Shown: one piece after another, positions 16,737 through 24,258 of the stretch
How the letters are laid out: the number at the start of each line of letters is the position of its first letter
Numbering within the stretch: the first letter of the stretch is position 1
Assembly: GCF_000308595.1 (NCBI RefSeq)
Contig: NZ_BAGA01000132.1
Span: 1 to 64,000, forward strand
Direction: 5' to 3'
DNA from: Nocardia higoensis NBRC 100133
GTDB taxonomy: Bacteria; Actinomycetota; Actinomycetes; Mycobacteriales; Mycobacteriaceae
Length of the DNA stretch: 64,000 nt
Notes under the pieces: generated by a model
Told to the model about the DNA's origin: nothing
Database searches by the model: none
The model's input: only the letters and a program-made list of their open reading frames with translations
Made by a program: the position numbers and the translations under genes

Positions 16737-17600
16737 CTATCCCGAGATCCGGAAGCCTGGGTCGATACCCCAGATAGCCAGTGTCAGGAACAGATTCGCG
16801 AAGACCATCACGACGATGACCATCTTGATCGCCTTGCCCGCCGCGACCCCGACGCCTTCGGGGCCGCCGGAGGCGACATAGCCGTAGTAGCACTGGATGA
16901 AGGTCGCCAGCAGCACGAAGACCACGACTTTGAGCAGCGAGAAGTACACATCGGTGCCGATGAGGAACTGGAAGAAGTAGTGGTCGTAGGTGCCCGCCGA
17001 GGTGCCGCCCAGGAACAGCACCGACAGCTTGGTCGCCAGATACGCGGTGGCCAGGCCGATGGTGTAGAGCGGGATGATGGTGAGCGTGGAGGCGATCATC
17101 CTGGTGCTGATCAGATACGGCAGCGGGCGGATCGCGATGGACTCCAGCGCGTCGATCTCCTCGGAGATGCGCATCGAGCCGAGCTGAGCGGTGAACCGGC
17201 AGCCGGCCTGGATGGCGAAGGCCAGCGTCGCCAGGATCGGGGCCAGCTCGCGCGTGGTCGCGAAGCCGGAGATGGCGCCGGTCAGCGGGCCCATGGTGAG
17301 CAGGTTCAGCGCGTTGAACGACTCCATGCCGACGGTGATCCCGCCGAACGCGCAGAGGATGACGACCACGCCGATGGTGCCGCCGCCGACGACCAGCGAG
17401 CCGTTGCCCCAGCCGATATCGGCGGTCAGCCGCAGGACTTCCTTGCGATAGTGCTCGAGCACGAACGGAATCGCGCCGAGCGTCTGGAAGAACGTGATCG
17501 CCTGGTGCCCGAGCCGCTGATTCGCCCGGTACGGCGCGGCCAGCGCGTTGCTCGCGATCCGCACCGGCTTCAGCGCGGGCGGGGTGTACTTCGTCCCCAC
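16737..17600 (-). CDS. yrbEB: Mce transporter permease YrbEB
   Basis: 287-residue MlaE-type permease, one of two paralogous permease subunits that span the inner membrane in Mce systems. About five to six membrane helices are visible. The family signature is in the middle: TTRELAPILATLAFAIQAGC, then RFTAQLGSMRISEEIDALES, containing the EExDAL motif that contacts the ATPase (MceG, usually encoded elsewhere and not in this window). GTG 17600 is separated from the yrbEA stop by one base. Confidence 0.95.
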   Translation of the reverse strand: MGTKYTPPALKPVRIASNALAAPYRANQRLGHQAITFFQTLGAIPFVLEHYRKEVLRLTADIGWGNGSLVVGGGTIGVVVILCAFGGITVGMESFNALNLLTMGPLTGAISGFATTRELAPILATLAFAIQAGCRFTAQLGSMRISEEIDALESIAIRPLPYLISTRMIASTLTIIPLYTIGLATAYLATKLSVLFLGGTSAGTYDHYFFQFLIGTDVYFSLLKVVVFVLLATFIQCYYGYVASGGPEGVGVAAGKAIKMVIVVMVFANLFLTLAIWGIDPGFRISG

Positions 17601-17601
17601 C

Positions 17602-18456
17602 TCAGACCACCTTCGTCGGGAAGAGCGTGTTGTACAGCTGGGTCAGAATGATGTTGGTGGCGAACAGCATCAGCGCCGAGGTCACCACCGCGGAGTTCAC
17701 CGCGTTGGCGACGCCGCCCGGACCGCCCTTGGCGTGCAGGCCGATGTCGCAGGCGATGATCGCGGTCAGCACACCGAAGATCGCCGCCTTGACCAGCGCC
17801 ACGATCAGGTCGTCGGCCACCGCGAAGGAGGCGAACGAGCCGATGAACGAGCCCGGCGTCCCGGACTGGGCGTAGACATTGAACATATAGGCCGTCGCGA
17901 AGCCGACGAACACCACGAACCCGCACAGCAGCATGCTCACCAGCACCGCGGCCAGCAGCCGCGGCGCGACCAGCCTGCGCACCGGATCCACGCCCATCAC
18001 TCGCATGGCGTCGATCTCCTCACGGATGGTGCGCGAGCCCAGATCGGCGCAGATGGCCGAGCCGACCGCACCCGCGATCATCAGCGAGGTGACCAGCGGG
18101 GCGCCCTGGCGGATGATGCCAAGGCCCGCGACCGCGCCGATGAAGGTGGTGGCGCCGACCTGGTTGACCAGCGCGCCGATCTGGATCGAGACCACCACCG
18201 CGATCGGGATCGCCACGAAGACCGTCGGCGCGGCAGAGACGTTGGACATGAACGCGCACTGCTTGATGAACTCCCGGTACGGGAACCGCCGGGCGACCAT
18301 CGAGCGGAACAGCTCGATCACCGCGGCCCGGCCCAGGCTGACCTGCCGGCCGAGCGTTTCCAGGGACTGCTGCGGATGCCGCTTCCACAGTCCCTTCAGA
18401 TCCTCGACGGCACGTTCGAGATCCGTGCTCGCCGATGGGCTTTCGGTGGTTGTCAC
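17602..18456 (-). CDS. yrbEA: Mce transporter permease YrbEA
   Basis: 284-residue MlaE-type permease and first gene of the mce operon. It has a soluble N-terminal stretch of about 60 residues, then several membrane helices with the motif IREEIDAMRVMGVDPVRRLV, the ATPase-contact loop of the family. GTG 18456 is preceded by AGAAAGGA at a normal distance. With yrbEB it forms the channel through which the Mce subunits pass lipid. The order yrbEA-yrbEB-mceA-mceF is the canonical actinobacterial one. No regulator or fatty-acid/sterol gene is directly linked to reveal the substrate. Confidence 0.95.
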   Translation of the reverse strand: MTTTESPSASTDLERAVEDLKGLWKRHPQQSLETLGRQVSLGRAAVIELFRSMVARRFPYREFIKQCAFMSNVSAAPTVFVAIPIAVVVSIQIGALVNQVGATTFIGAVAGLGIIRQGAPLVTSLMIAGAVGSAICADLGSRTIREEIDAMRVMGVDPVRRLVAPRLLAAVLVSMLLCGFVVFVGFATAYMFNVYAQSGTPGSFIGSFASFAVADDLIVALVKAAIFGVLTAIIACDIGLHAKGGPGGVANAVNSAVVTSALMLFATNIILTQLYNTLFPTKVV

Positions 18457-18768
18457 GCTGCCCGAGTTCCTTTCTGGGCTTTTCGCCGCTTGTCTCGCCG
18501 ACCGCGGGCGGCCTTCCCTACGAGTGCGCGGAGCGTGTGCAGTCTCCCATGACGGAGATGCGCATCACAAGCCGTAAGTGAATAGCCATTCTCCGGAATG
18601 CGCCGACCGGTTCGTAGGCCTCGCAAACCTCGATCGGTGACAACTCGAACAGAGTCACCGCATTTCAGGGCTGCGCGAGCACCAAGCGGTCATGCCATTT
18701 CCGTATGGATCTTTATCGGAGTAAGTTCATGTAAATTAGGCCGCCGTTCCGGAGGTGGGGGAAACAGC
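18457..18768. other. Upstream region of the mce operon
   Basis: 312 bp ahead of yrbEA with no credible gene. The half nearest yrbEA is GC-rich leader with its ribosome site. From about 18580 to 18740 the sequence is richer in A/T (for example AAGTTCATGTAAATTAGG near 18721-18740), which is where an mce promoter would be expected. No clear -35/-10 pair or palindrome could be fixed. Confidence 0.5.
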
Positions 18769-18957
18769 TCAGGCCGGGTTGCTCAGATACTGCTGCAAGA
18801 AGTACAGCCCCGCCCCGAGCGCCGCGACACCCGCGACCGCGGTCGCCAGCACGGCGACCCACAATCCGAAGCGCAGTACGGGATTGACCCTGATACCCCC
18901 GCCCAGGATCCTGATGCCGGAGACCAGGATGTCGATGAGCCAGACCAGGATCATCAT
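18769..18957 (-). CDS. Small membrane protein, 62 aa
   Basis: Short hydrophobic protein with two predicted membrane segments, ILVWLIDILVSGIRILGGGI (about 3-22) and LWVAVLATAVAGVAALGAGL (about 32-51). The ATG overlaps the stop of the preceding 74-residue membrane protein as ATGA, so the two are coupled and may work as a pair. No family was recognised. The pair sits between the mce operon and the MpaB-type oxygenase gene, which suggests a role at the envelope, but this is context only. Confidence 0.7.
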   Translation of the reverse strand: MMILVWLIDILVSGIRILGGGIRVNPVLRFGLWVAVLATAVAGVAALGAGLYFLQQYLSNPA

Positions 18958-19178
18958 GTCATCGTCACATTCGCGAAGATGAGCACCGGCCAGCAGACGA
19001 TGGAGCCGAGGAACGAGACGATCACGTCGATGCCGTGCATCTCGCGTAGGTGCGAGGTGTGCGTCAGGGTCCAGACGACGCCGACCAAGCCGTACGGGAT
19101 CGCGAGGATGATCAGCGTCCCGAGGAACTCCGACACCTTCATCTCATAACTGAATATTCGATCCAGTTTCTTCAACAC
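18954..19178 (-). CDS. Small membrane protein, 74 aa
   Basis: Short protein with a basic start (MLKKLDRIFSYEMK) and two likely membrane helices, about 18-36 (FLGTLIILAIPYGLVGVVWT) and 50-69 (IDVIVSFLGSIVCWPVLIFA). It starts with GTG 19178, preceded by the strong ribosome site GGAAAGGAAG, and its stop overlaps the next small gene. Good ribosome site, hydrophobic pattern and coupling make it a real gene despite its size. Function unknown. Confidence 0.72.
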   Translation of the reverse strand: MLKKLDRIFSYEMKVSEFLGTLIILAIPYGLVGVVWTLTHTSHLREMHGIDVIVSFLGSIVCWPVLIFANVTMT

Positions 19179-19502
19179 TGAAGTGCTTCCTTTCCTTCGC
19201 TCCGGCCGGAAGCATCACCCGCTCGCGCGGCCGGCCGAGGCGCCCGCGCCGTATGTTACTCATGATTCACAGTGTTACGGAAGGACTTCGACGGAACCAG
19301 CCTTCGGCGTACCACCATTTCCCGTGGTCAGCACGGTCAGGGCGGCCCCGAAAGAAGTTACCAAATATTCTTGCCCACCCTGTTCCGTCCACGAAGAATG
19401 GTCAGTAACATAGCATCGTGGAGCGGGGTGCAGTGCCGCATCACCCGACGAGTCGGGCCACGGCGCACCCCGGATCGCGTGGACGAGGAGGGAAGGACTC
19501 CC
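19179..19502. promoter_or_regulatory. Divergent promoter region, small membrane pair / MpaB gene
   Basis: 324 bp with A/T-rich patches. TGTTAC occurs at 19254-19259 and 19273-19278, and its complement GTAACA at 19405-19410. TAACAT (19406-19411) is a plausible -10 for the rightward gene, giving a leader of about 80 bases with GGAAGG before ATG 19503. The TGTTAC copies may be regulator half-sites. No gene is seen in this stretch. Confidence 0.45.
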
Positions 19503-20411
19503 ATGACCGCCGTAGCCAGGGACGATTACCGGCACGAACCCGCACCGCTGACCAAGGAACAAACCCGCATTCACATTCCGACCGAGCACCGGCCGCCGAG
19601 CAAGAAGCCGCTCAAACTGTCCGACGCACTGGACTTCTGGGCATTCGCCGGCGCAGCCGCCAACGTCGCGATGCAGATGGCACGCCCCGGCGTCGGCTAC
19701 GGCGTGGTCGAAAGCAAGGTCGAGTCGGGTTCGCTGATGAAGCACCCGTGGAAGCGCGCACGCACCACCGCGACCTACCTCCAGGTCGCCATCCTCGGCA
19801 CCGACGAGGAGCGGCAGGCCTACCGGGAAGCGGTGAACGCCGTGCACCGGCACGTGCGCTCGGAGCCGGGCGCGCCCGTCAAATACAACGCCTTCGATCG
19901 CGACCTGCAACTGTGGGTAGCCGCCTGCCTCTACATCGGCTACGAGGACACTTACCAGATGCTGTCGGGCAAGATGAGCGACGAGCAGGCCGAACAGTTC
20001 TACTCGACCGCCTCGACGCTGGGCACCACCCTGCAGGTGACCGAGGAGATGTGGCCCGCCACCCGCGCCGACTTCGACGTCTACTGGAACAAGGCCTGCG
20101 AGCAGGCCGTTCTCGACGAGTACGTGCTCGCCTACATCAACGATCTGCTCGATCTGAAGATGATCGCCTGGCCGTTGCGCGTATTGTTCGGCGGCCTGCT
20201 GCGTTTCCTCACCATCGGTTTCCTCGCGCCCTATTTCCGCGAGCAGATGCGGCTGGAATGGAGTTCGACCGACCAGCGCCGCTTCGAGCACCTTTTCATG
20301 TTCGTCGGCTTCGTCAACCGCTTCATCCCCCGCTTCATCCGGCACGCCGGAAGTTACGCACTGATGGGTGACCTGAAACTCCGCAGGCGGCGGCGCAAGT
20401 ATCTAGTGTGA
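19503..20411 (+). CDS. MpaB/DUF2236-family oxygenase
   Basis: 302-residue protein of the DUF2236 group (oxygenase MpaB family; also related to rubber oxygenase Lcp), which in characterised members is a haem-dependent oxygenase. The family signature blocks are visible: WAFAGAAANVAMQMARPGVG, HPWKRARTTATYLQVAILGT, VHRHVRSEPGAPVKYNAFDR, LQLWVAACLYIGYEDTYQ and a near-C-terminal LRRRRRKYL. The substrate is not predictable. ATG 19503 follows GGAAGG; upstream in-frame sequence is out of register with any domain. The stop overlaps the start of the SRPBCC gene (GTGA). Confidence 0.87.
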   Translation: MTAVARDDYRHEPAPLTKEQTRIHIPTEHRPPSKKPLKLSDALDFWAFAGAAANVAMQMARPGVGYGVVESKVESGSLMKHPWKRARTTATYLQVAILGTDEERQAYREAVNAVHRHVRSEPGAPVKYNAFDRDLQLWVAACLYIGYEDTYQMLSGKMSDEQAEQFYSTASTLGTTLQVTEEMWPATRADFDVYWNKACEQAVLDEYVLAYINDLLDLKMIAWPLRVLFGGLLRFLTIGFLAPYFREQMRLEWSSTDQRRFEHLFMFVGFVNRFIPRFIRHAGSYALMGDLKLRRRRRKYLV

Positions 20412-20866
20412 ACCGCATGCGCGTCGTGGACATGCACCGAACGATCGCAGCGCCGATCGGCGAGGTATTCGACTGGATGACCGATGCGACGAATTATCAC
20501 CGGGTTCCGGCGGTTCGTCGCGTCACCCTCGTCCGCCCCGGCGACACCCACGGCCACGGCGTCGGCGCCATCCGGATCGTCAACGCGCTGCTGTTCCATA
20601 TGACCGAGGAGATCCTCGAGTTCGACCGGCCCACGTACATGCGCTACTACATTCCGCGCTCGGCGCCGCCGCTGCGCCACGACGAGGGCTACATGCGGTT
20701 CGAGGAGGTGCCCGGGGGCACCCATGTGCGCTGGTACTCCCGTTTCGAGGTGAAGTCCCCGTTCGCCTCGGACCTGTGCACCCTGATCATGGTGCCTGTG
20801 ATCGCGAGCGGCTTCCGCTTCACCCTCGACACCTGCGAGAAGGAACTGCGCCAGACCAGGTACTGA
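20408..20866 (+). CDS. SRPBCC-family (START-like) ligand-binding protein
   Basis: 152-residue protein with the helix-grip fold pattern of polyketide cyclase/dehydrase-type SRPBCC proteins. It starts with VDMHRTIAAPIGEVFDWMTD, has central strands RYYIPRS and MRFEEVPGGTHVRWYSRFEV, and ends in a long C-terminal helix. These proteins bind hydrophobic ligands in a deep cavity. The GTG start overlaps the MpaB-type gene stop by four bases, so the oxygenase and this binding protein are likely co-produced and may share a lipid or isoprenoid substrate (inference). ATG 20417 is an alternative start three codons later. Confidence 0.85.
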   Translation: MNRMRVVDMHRTIAAPIGEVFDWMTDATNYHRVPAVRRVTLVRPGDTHGHGVGAIRIVNALLFHMTEEILEFDRPTYMRYYIPRSAPPLRHDEGYMRFEEVPGGTHVRWYSRFEVKSPFASDLCTLIMVPVIASGFRFTLDTCEKELRQTRY

Positions 20867-20886
20867 CCGCTTGCGCGCCGGAACCT

Positions 20887-20916
20887 CGAAGCCCTCGTCT
20901 TCCGGCGAGGGCTTCG
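20887..20916. terminator. Strong bidirectional hairpin terminator
   Basis: CGAAGCCCTCG (20887-20897) and CGAGGGCTTCG (20906-20916) are perfect inverted repeats with an 8-base loop. The hairpin lies in the 67-bp gap between the converging SRPBCC and lytic transglycosylase genes, so it can serve both strands. There is no long T-run, as is common in high-GC actinomycetes. Confidence 0.85.
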
Positions 20917-20933
20917 CGATCGCGGTCGGGGGA

Positions 20934-22148
20934 TCAGGTCGGCGGGGCGGGCAGCGGAATCGAAATGCCCAGCGGCAGTTCGATGCTCGGACCGCTCGGA
21001 GCGGGTGCCGGCGCCGCCGGGGCGGGCTGCAATTGCGCGCCGCCACCCGACGGCGCGGCAGGCGCGGCCTGCAACGGCGCGCCTGCCCGCGGGGCGGGTG
21101 GCGACTTCGGAGACGCGGGCACGGGTGCGGGCAGCGCCTTCGGCGCGTGCGGGGTGCCCGGGGTGTCGCACAGCAGTCCGCACGACACCGCGCCGATGCC
21201 GGGCAGATTCACCAGGACCGGCGGCGACGGGTCGGGAACGGCGGTGGGCGCCATCGGCTGCAGGCGCAGCGGGCGCGCCCCCGGTGCGGAGGCCAGCACA
21301 TCGACGCCGCTGCCGCCCGGGCGCGACGGCGAGGTGACGGTCGACGGCGGGACGAGACCGGGGGCGACCGTGACCGGCCGGGGCGCGCCGCCGCTGCGGT
21401 AGGCCGCCGACCAGCTCAGCACGTCGGCGGCATAGGACGACGAGTTGTTGTAGCGCAGGACAGCGCGCACCTCTTGCTGGGGATCGGCGAGATTCATCCC
21501 GCCCGAACACAAGTACTTGCCCGCGGCCAGCGCGGAGTCGAAGACGTTCTGCGGGTCGGAGACCCCGTCGCCGTTGCCGTCGGCGGCGTACTGCGACCAC
21601 GTCGAGGGCAGGAACTGCATCGGGCCGAGCGCCCGCACATATCCGCCGCCGGCGGCCGCGATGATCTCGTTGCCCGGCAGCGTCCCGTCCAGGGCCGGCC
21701 CCAGGATGGGAGAAACCGCCGTCCCCGCCGCGTCGGTGCGCCCGTTGTCCGCATGCGCGGATTCGATGCGCCCGATCCCGGCGAGCAGATGCCACCGCAG
21801 ACCGCAGCCGGGCATCGAGGACTCCAGCGCCAGTTCGGCATTGCGATACGCCGCCAGCACGATCTCCGGAATGCCGAGCAACCCCCCGGTATTCGGCAGC
21901 GAGATCTCCCGCAGCGTCACCTGACCGGCGCCCAGTGCGCCATCGGCAGGCGCGGTGACGCTGCGCAGCGAGCGCGGGCTGCCCGCGGCGACGGAGAGCA
22001 GCCCCACGGTGCTGCCCGCTCCCGGTTCGGGCAGGGCGGACAGATCGGGCTTCGCCCCGGCCGAGTCCGCCCCGAGCGCCTCGGAGCCCGACATGAGCAG
22101 TCCCGCCGTCAACAACGCCGACGCGGTGAGTGGAGCAGATCTTCGCAT
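20934..22148 (-). CDS. Exported lytic murein transglycosylase (MltB/SLT_2 type)
   Basis: 404-residue secreted peptidoglycan hydrolase. The signal peptide is MRRSAPLTASALLTAGLLMS with likely cleavage after EALGA. The catalytic domain spans about 95-245: GIGRIESAHADNG holds the catalytic Glu, ALGPMQFLPSTW is the family signature, and DGNGDGVSDPQNVFD is a Ca2+-loop-like segment near AAGKYLC. The C-terminal 150 residues are Pro/Ala-rich and probably wall-spanning. It cleaves the MurNAc-GlcNAc bond with formation of a 1,6-anhydro end. ATG 22148 is chosen because it opens the signal peptide directly. An inverted repeat lies about 113 bp upstream. Confidence 0.9.
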   Translation of the reverse strand: MRRSAPLTASALLTAGLLMSGSEALGADSAGAKPDLSALPEPGAGSTVGLLSVAAGSPRSLRSVTAPADGALGAGQVTLREISLPNTGGLLGIPEIVLAAYRNAELALESSMPGCGLRWHLLAGIGRIESAHADNGRTDAAGTAVSPILGPALDGTLPGNEIIAAAGGGYVRALGPMQFLPSTWSQYAADGNGDGVSDPQNVFDSALAAGKYLCSGGMNLADPQQEVRAVLRYNNSSSYAADVLSWSAAYRSGGAPRPVTVAPGLVPPSTVTSPSRPGGSGVDVLASAPGARPLRLQPMAPTAVPDPSPPVLVNLPGIGAVSCGLLCDTPGTPHAPKALPAPVPASPKSPPAPRAGAPLQAAPAAPSGGGAQLQPAPAAPAPAPSGPSIELPLGISIPLPAPPT

Positions 22149-22260
22149 ACGACCCCCGGCCTGTCGTGCCCACGCGAAAGACACCCGCGCAGGCGGGCAC
22201 CACAGCCGGGACAACGACGTCCACCGGCTTCGGGATGCGCTCGACATCCTCCAGCCGCAG

Positions 22261-22283
22261 TAACTATCTGAGAACAGTAGTTA
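22261..22283. promoter_or_regulatory. Inverted repeat upstream of lytic transglycosylase gene
   Basis: TAACTA (22261-22266) and TAGTTA (22278-22283) are reverse complements, with CTG/CAG extending the stem inward apart from one unpaired T. On the minus strand TATGTT just upstream fits a -10 hexamer. The element is therefore placed like an operator at the promoter. The A/T content is unusual for the neighbourhood. Confidence 0.5.
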
Positions 22284-22336
22284 ACATACCGTAGAGACGG
22301 CGATCACAAAAGCTGTGAATCCAGCGGAATAGTCAA

Positions 22337-22462
22337 TCACTTATCGGCAGCTGCCGAGACCCGGTCGGCGATGCCGCTGCCAGCCGGAACCCGGGTGAGG
22401 TGATCCAGGACCGCCGCGCGCAGGGAGGCTATCAGTGCGGTCACATCCAGTGCAGATCGCAT
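22337..22462 (-). CDS. Possible small protein, 41 aa
   Basis: Tentative short gene starting at ATG 22462. The predicted product starts MRSALDVTALIASLRAAVLD, looks helical and amphipathic, and ends SAAADK. Third codon positions are moderately GC-rich, but the upstream G-run is only a weak ribosome site and no family was recognised. It could equally be chance. Confidence 0.25.
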   Translation of the reverse strand: MRSALDVTALIASLRAAVLDHLTRVPAGSGIADRVSAAADK

Positions 22463-22819
22463 CGCCGACCCCCCGCGCTCAGCTCGCTCACCCACGATCG
22501 AGCAGCCGCCGCCGACCCCCGGTGCGCACCCTCGACCGGACGATGCTCCTCCGACTCGAGCGCACATCAGCATCAACCTCGACCGGCCCCTGCGGCAATG
22601 ACGAGACGTAAGCGTCGGTGTACTTCGCGCGCACGCGTGACGCGGCGAAGCCAGCCGGTCACGGCGCCTGCCTGCGCGACCTTGTGGGGAATCGGCTACC
22701 TCGTCCGCCGGCGCCGGCGAGATTCCAGCTCAGGACGAGCGCGAGCCGAGCCCGTATCCGCGGCAGCAGCGGCGCCGGTAGCCCACGATCGCGGTGGTCG
22801 GTCGGTTACGGTCGACACC
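22463..22819. other. Noncoding region before trpF-like gene
   Basis: About 360 bp without a credible gene. Forward frames are open but have an arginine-rich composition typical of GC-rich noncoding reading. The promoter for the trpF-like gene should be here; no convincing -10 or ribosome site was found, and the GTG at 22820 is assigned from protein similarity. Confidence 0.4.
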
Positions 22820-23521
22820 GTGTCGATACGCGCGAAGATCTGCGGAATCCGAACCGGAGCAGACCTGCGAATTGCGGTGGATGCCGGGGCGGAAGCCGTC
22901 GGATTCATCAGTGGCGTCACGCATTTCAGCGAAGACGCGTTGCCCCCGGATCGTGCGGCGGAACTGTCGAAACGCACACCGCCCTTCGTGACCAGGGTTC
23001 TCGTCACTCACCTCGAGGATGCCTCGTCGATCATCGAACTGGCCGATCACATCGGAGTCGACGCCATCCAAGTGCACGGATTGGTCACCGAGGAGACCGT
23101 CCGGCGGGTGCGTGCGATGGCCGGTGGGCGAAAGGTGTTGCGGGCGGTGCATGTGACCGGGCCGGAAGCAATCGATCGCGCACTGCGTGCGGCCGCTGAT
23201 TGTGATGGCCTCGTTCTCGATTCGCGCACCGACGATCGCCTGGGCGGCACCGGCAGGACCCACGACTGGTCGATCAGCGCGGAAATCGTGCGCGCGCTGG
23301 ACGGCTCCGGTTGTCCGGTCGTTCTCGCGGGCGGGCTCGCCCCGGCCGATGTCGCCGAAGCCATCACGGCGGTCGGGCCGCACGCCGTCGACGTCAACAG
23401 CGGGGTCGAGGCAGCCGGTGGTGAGAAGGATGCGGCGGCGTGCGCGGCGTTCGTCGCGATGGCTCATCGGGCTACCGGCCGCCTGTCGGCGGATCCGGCC
23501 GAGACGGAGCGTCCGGGCTGA
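22820..23521 (+). CDS. trpF: Phosphoribosylanthranilate isomerase-like protein (TrpF family)
   Basis: 233-residue TIM-barrel protein that begins at the conserved first strand (SIRAKICGIRTGADLRIA). The catalytic cysteine is in KICGI and the catalytic aspartate in GLVLDS. The substrate-binding LGGTGRTHDW and phosphate-binding VVLAGGLAP and DVNSGVE segments are all present. TrpF isomerises phosphoribosylanthranilate in tryptophan synthesis. Many actinomycetes use bifunctional PriA instead and lack TrpF, so a stand-alone gene with intact residues beside an NRPS locus is notable. Whether it makes tryptophan or serves another pathway cannot be told. The start is GTG 22820; sequence before it does not resemble the family. 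A hairpin follows the stop. Confidence 0.85.
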   Translation: MSIRAKICGIRTGADLRIAVDAGAEAVGFISGVTHFSEDALPPDRAAELSKRTPPFVTRVLVTHLEDASSIIELADHIGVDAIQVHGLVTEETVRRVRAMAGGRKVLRAVHVTGPEAIDRALRAAADCDGLVLDSRTDDRLGGTGRTHDWSISAEIVRALDGSGCPVVLAGGLAPADVAEAITAVGPHAVDVNSGVEAAGGEKDAAACAAFVAMAHRATGRLSADPAETERPG

Positions 23522-23533
23522 CGGCTGACGCGT

Positions 23534-23564
23534 GGCCGGTCGAAATCGGACTGGGAGACCGGCC
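23534..23564 (+). terminator. Hairpin after trpF-like gene
   Basis: GGCCGGTC (23534-23541) and GACCGGCC (23557-23564) form a perfect 8-bp stem with a 15-base loop, 12 bases after the stop codon. It sits between convergent reading frames and could act on both strands. The long loop and missing T-run lower confidence. Confidence 0.5.
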
Positions 23565-23574
23565 CCTCTGACTG

Positions 23575-23951
23575 TCAGGAGGCGGTGAAGACCTCGTCGA
23601 GGCTCGTGGCGGTGAACAGTCGCTGCGACCAGGTCAGCAACTGTGCCGGATCGGGTGGGTCCAGATCGTCTTCGCCGGTCTCGCCCACAAGGAAGATGTA
23701 CGTCACCAGTGCCTGCAGGTCAGCCAGACCGCCGGGCGTGCCCAGCAGATTCTGCGGGTCGGGCAGCCAGGGTGTCAGGCCTGCGCCGAGGTGGGGATTG
23801 CCTGCCGTGATCTTGTGCAGGACGAACGTCAACCGCGCCGGGGGTGTGCGGGGCGGGACCGGAGGGTGGGCAGGCCGACGGTGGTCAGGTCGTCGAGGAT
23901 CAGGCGCAGGTGCGGTAGATGATCGGCCAGTGTGGACCGTACGACGCGCAT
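23575..23951 (-). pseudogene. Frameshifted hypothetical gene remnant
   Basis: Two overlapping reading frames together look like one damaged protein. The upstream frame reads MRVVRSTLADHLPHLRLILD and ends at 23829. The downstream frame, open through the overlap, reads PPARLTFVLHKITAGNPHLG (TTG at 23832), then TPWLPDP, VTYIFLVGE and WSQRLFTATSLDEVF. A single frameshift between about 23835 and 23880 would join them into roughly 125 residues. The family was not recognised with confidence; it recalls the C-terminal part of actinobacterial Rpn/PD-(D/E)XK-like hypothetical proteins. Located just downstream of the MbtH-like gene. Confidence 0.45.
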
Positions 23952-24028
23952 CCCCCCGACACGAAAACCGCTGGGGCGCAGTTTCGTGTCGGGTACCGCA
24001 TGTCGCGCATCGCCGAACGACCGGAGGG

Positions 24029-24241
24029 CTATGTGCCCTGGGTGGCGGCGACGAGGGAGTTGGGTCGCAAGTCGAGCCAATGGTTTTCGACGTAGTCGAG
24101 GCAGGATTCGCGGGAGGCGGCGCCGTGGGCGATCTGCCAGCCGGTGGGGACGGCGGCGAAGATCGGCCACAGCGAGTGCTGGCCTTCGTCGTTGATCAGG
24201 ACGTAGAACTCGGCGGTGTCGTCGTCGAAGGGGTTGCTCAT
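24029..24241 (-). CDS. MbtH-like NRPS accessory protein
   Basis: 70-residue MbtH-like protein, a chaperone and activator that binds the N-terminal subdomain of NRPS adenylation domains. All signature positions are visible: NDEGQHSLWPIF, VPTGWQIAHG, SRESCLDYV and NHWLDLRPNSL, including the conserved tryptophans. ATG 24241 lies 17 bp after the stop of the 8631-residue NRPS, with GAAAGG as ribosome site, so it is in the same operon. Its presence suggests that at least some of the A domains depend on it. Its place at the 3' end of the operon is less common than a 5' position. Confidence 0.96.
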   Translation of the reverse strand: MSNPFDDDTAEFYVLINDEGQHSLWPIFAAVPTGWQIAHGAASRESCLDYVENHWLDLRPNSLVAATQGT

Positions 24242-24258
24242 GGGGGCGCCTTTCGGAG

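Noticed and set aside
22400..22819. N-terminal extension of the TrpF-like protein
   Set aside because: Arg-rich sequence with no relation to the TIM barrel; the first conserved strand starts right after GTG 22820.
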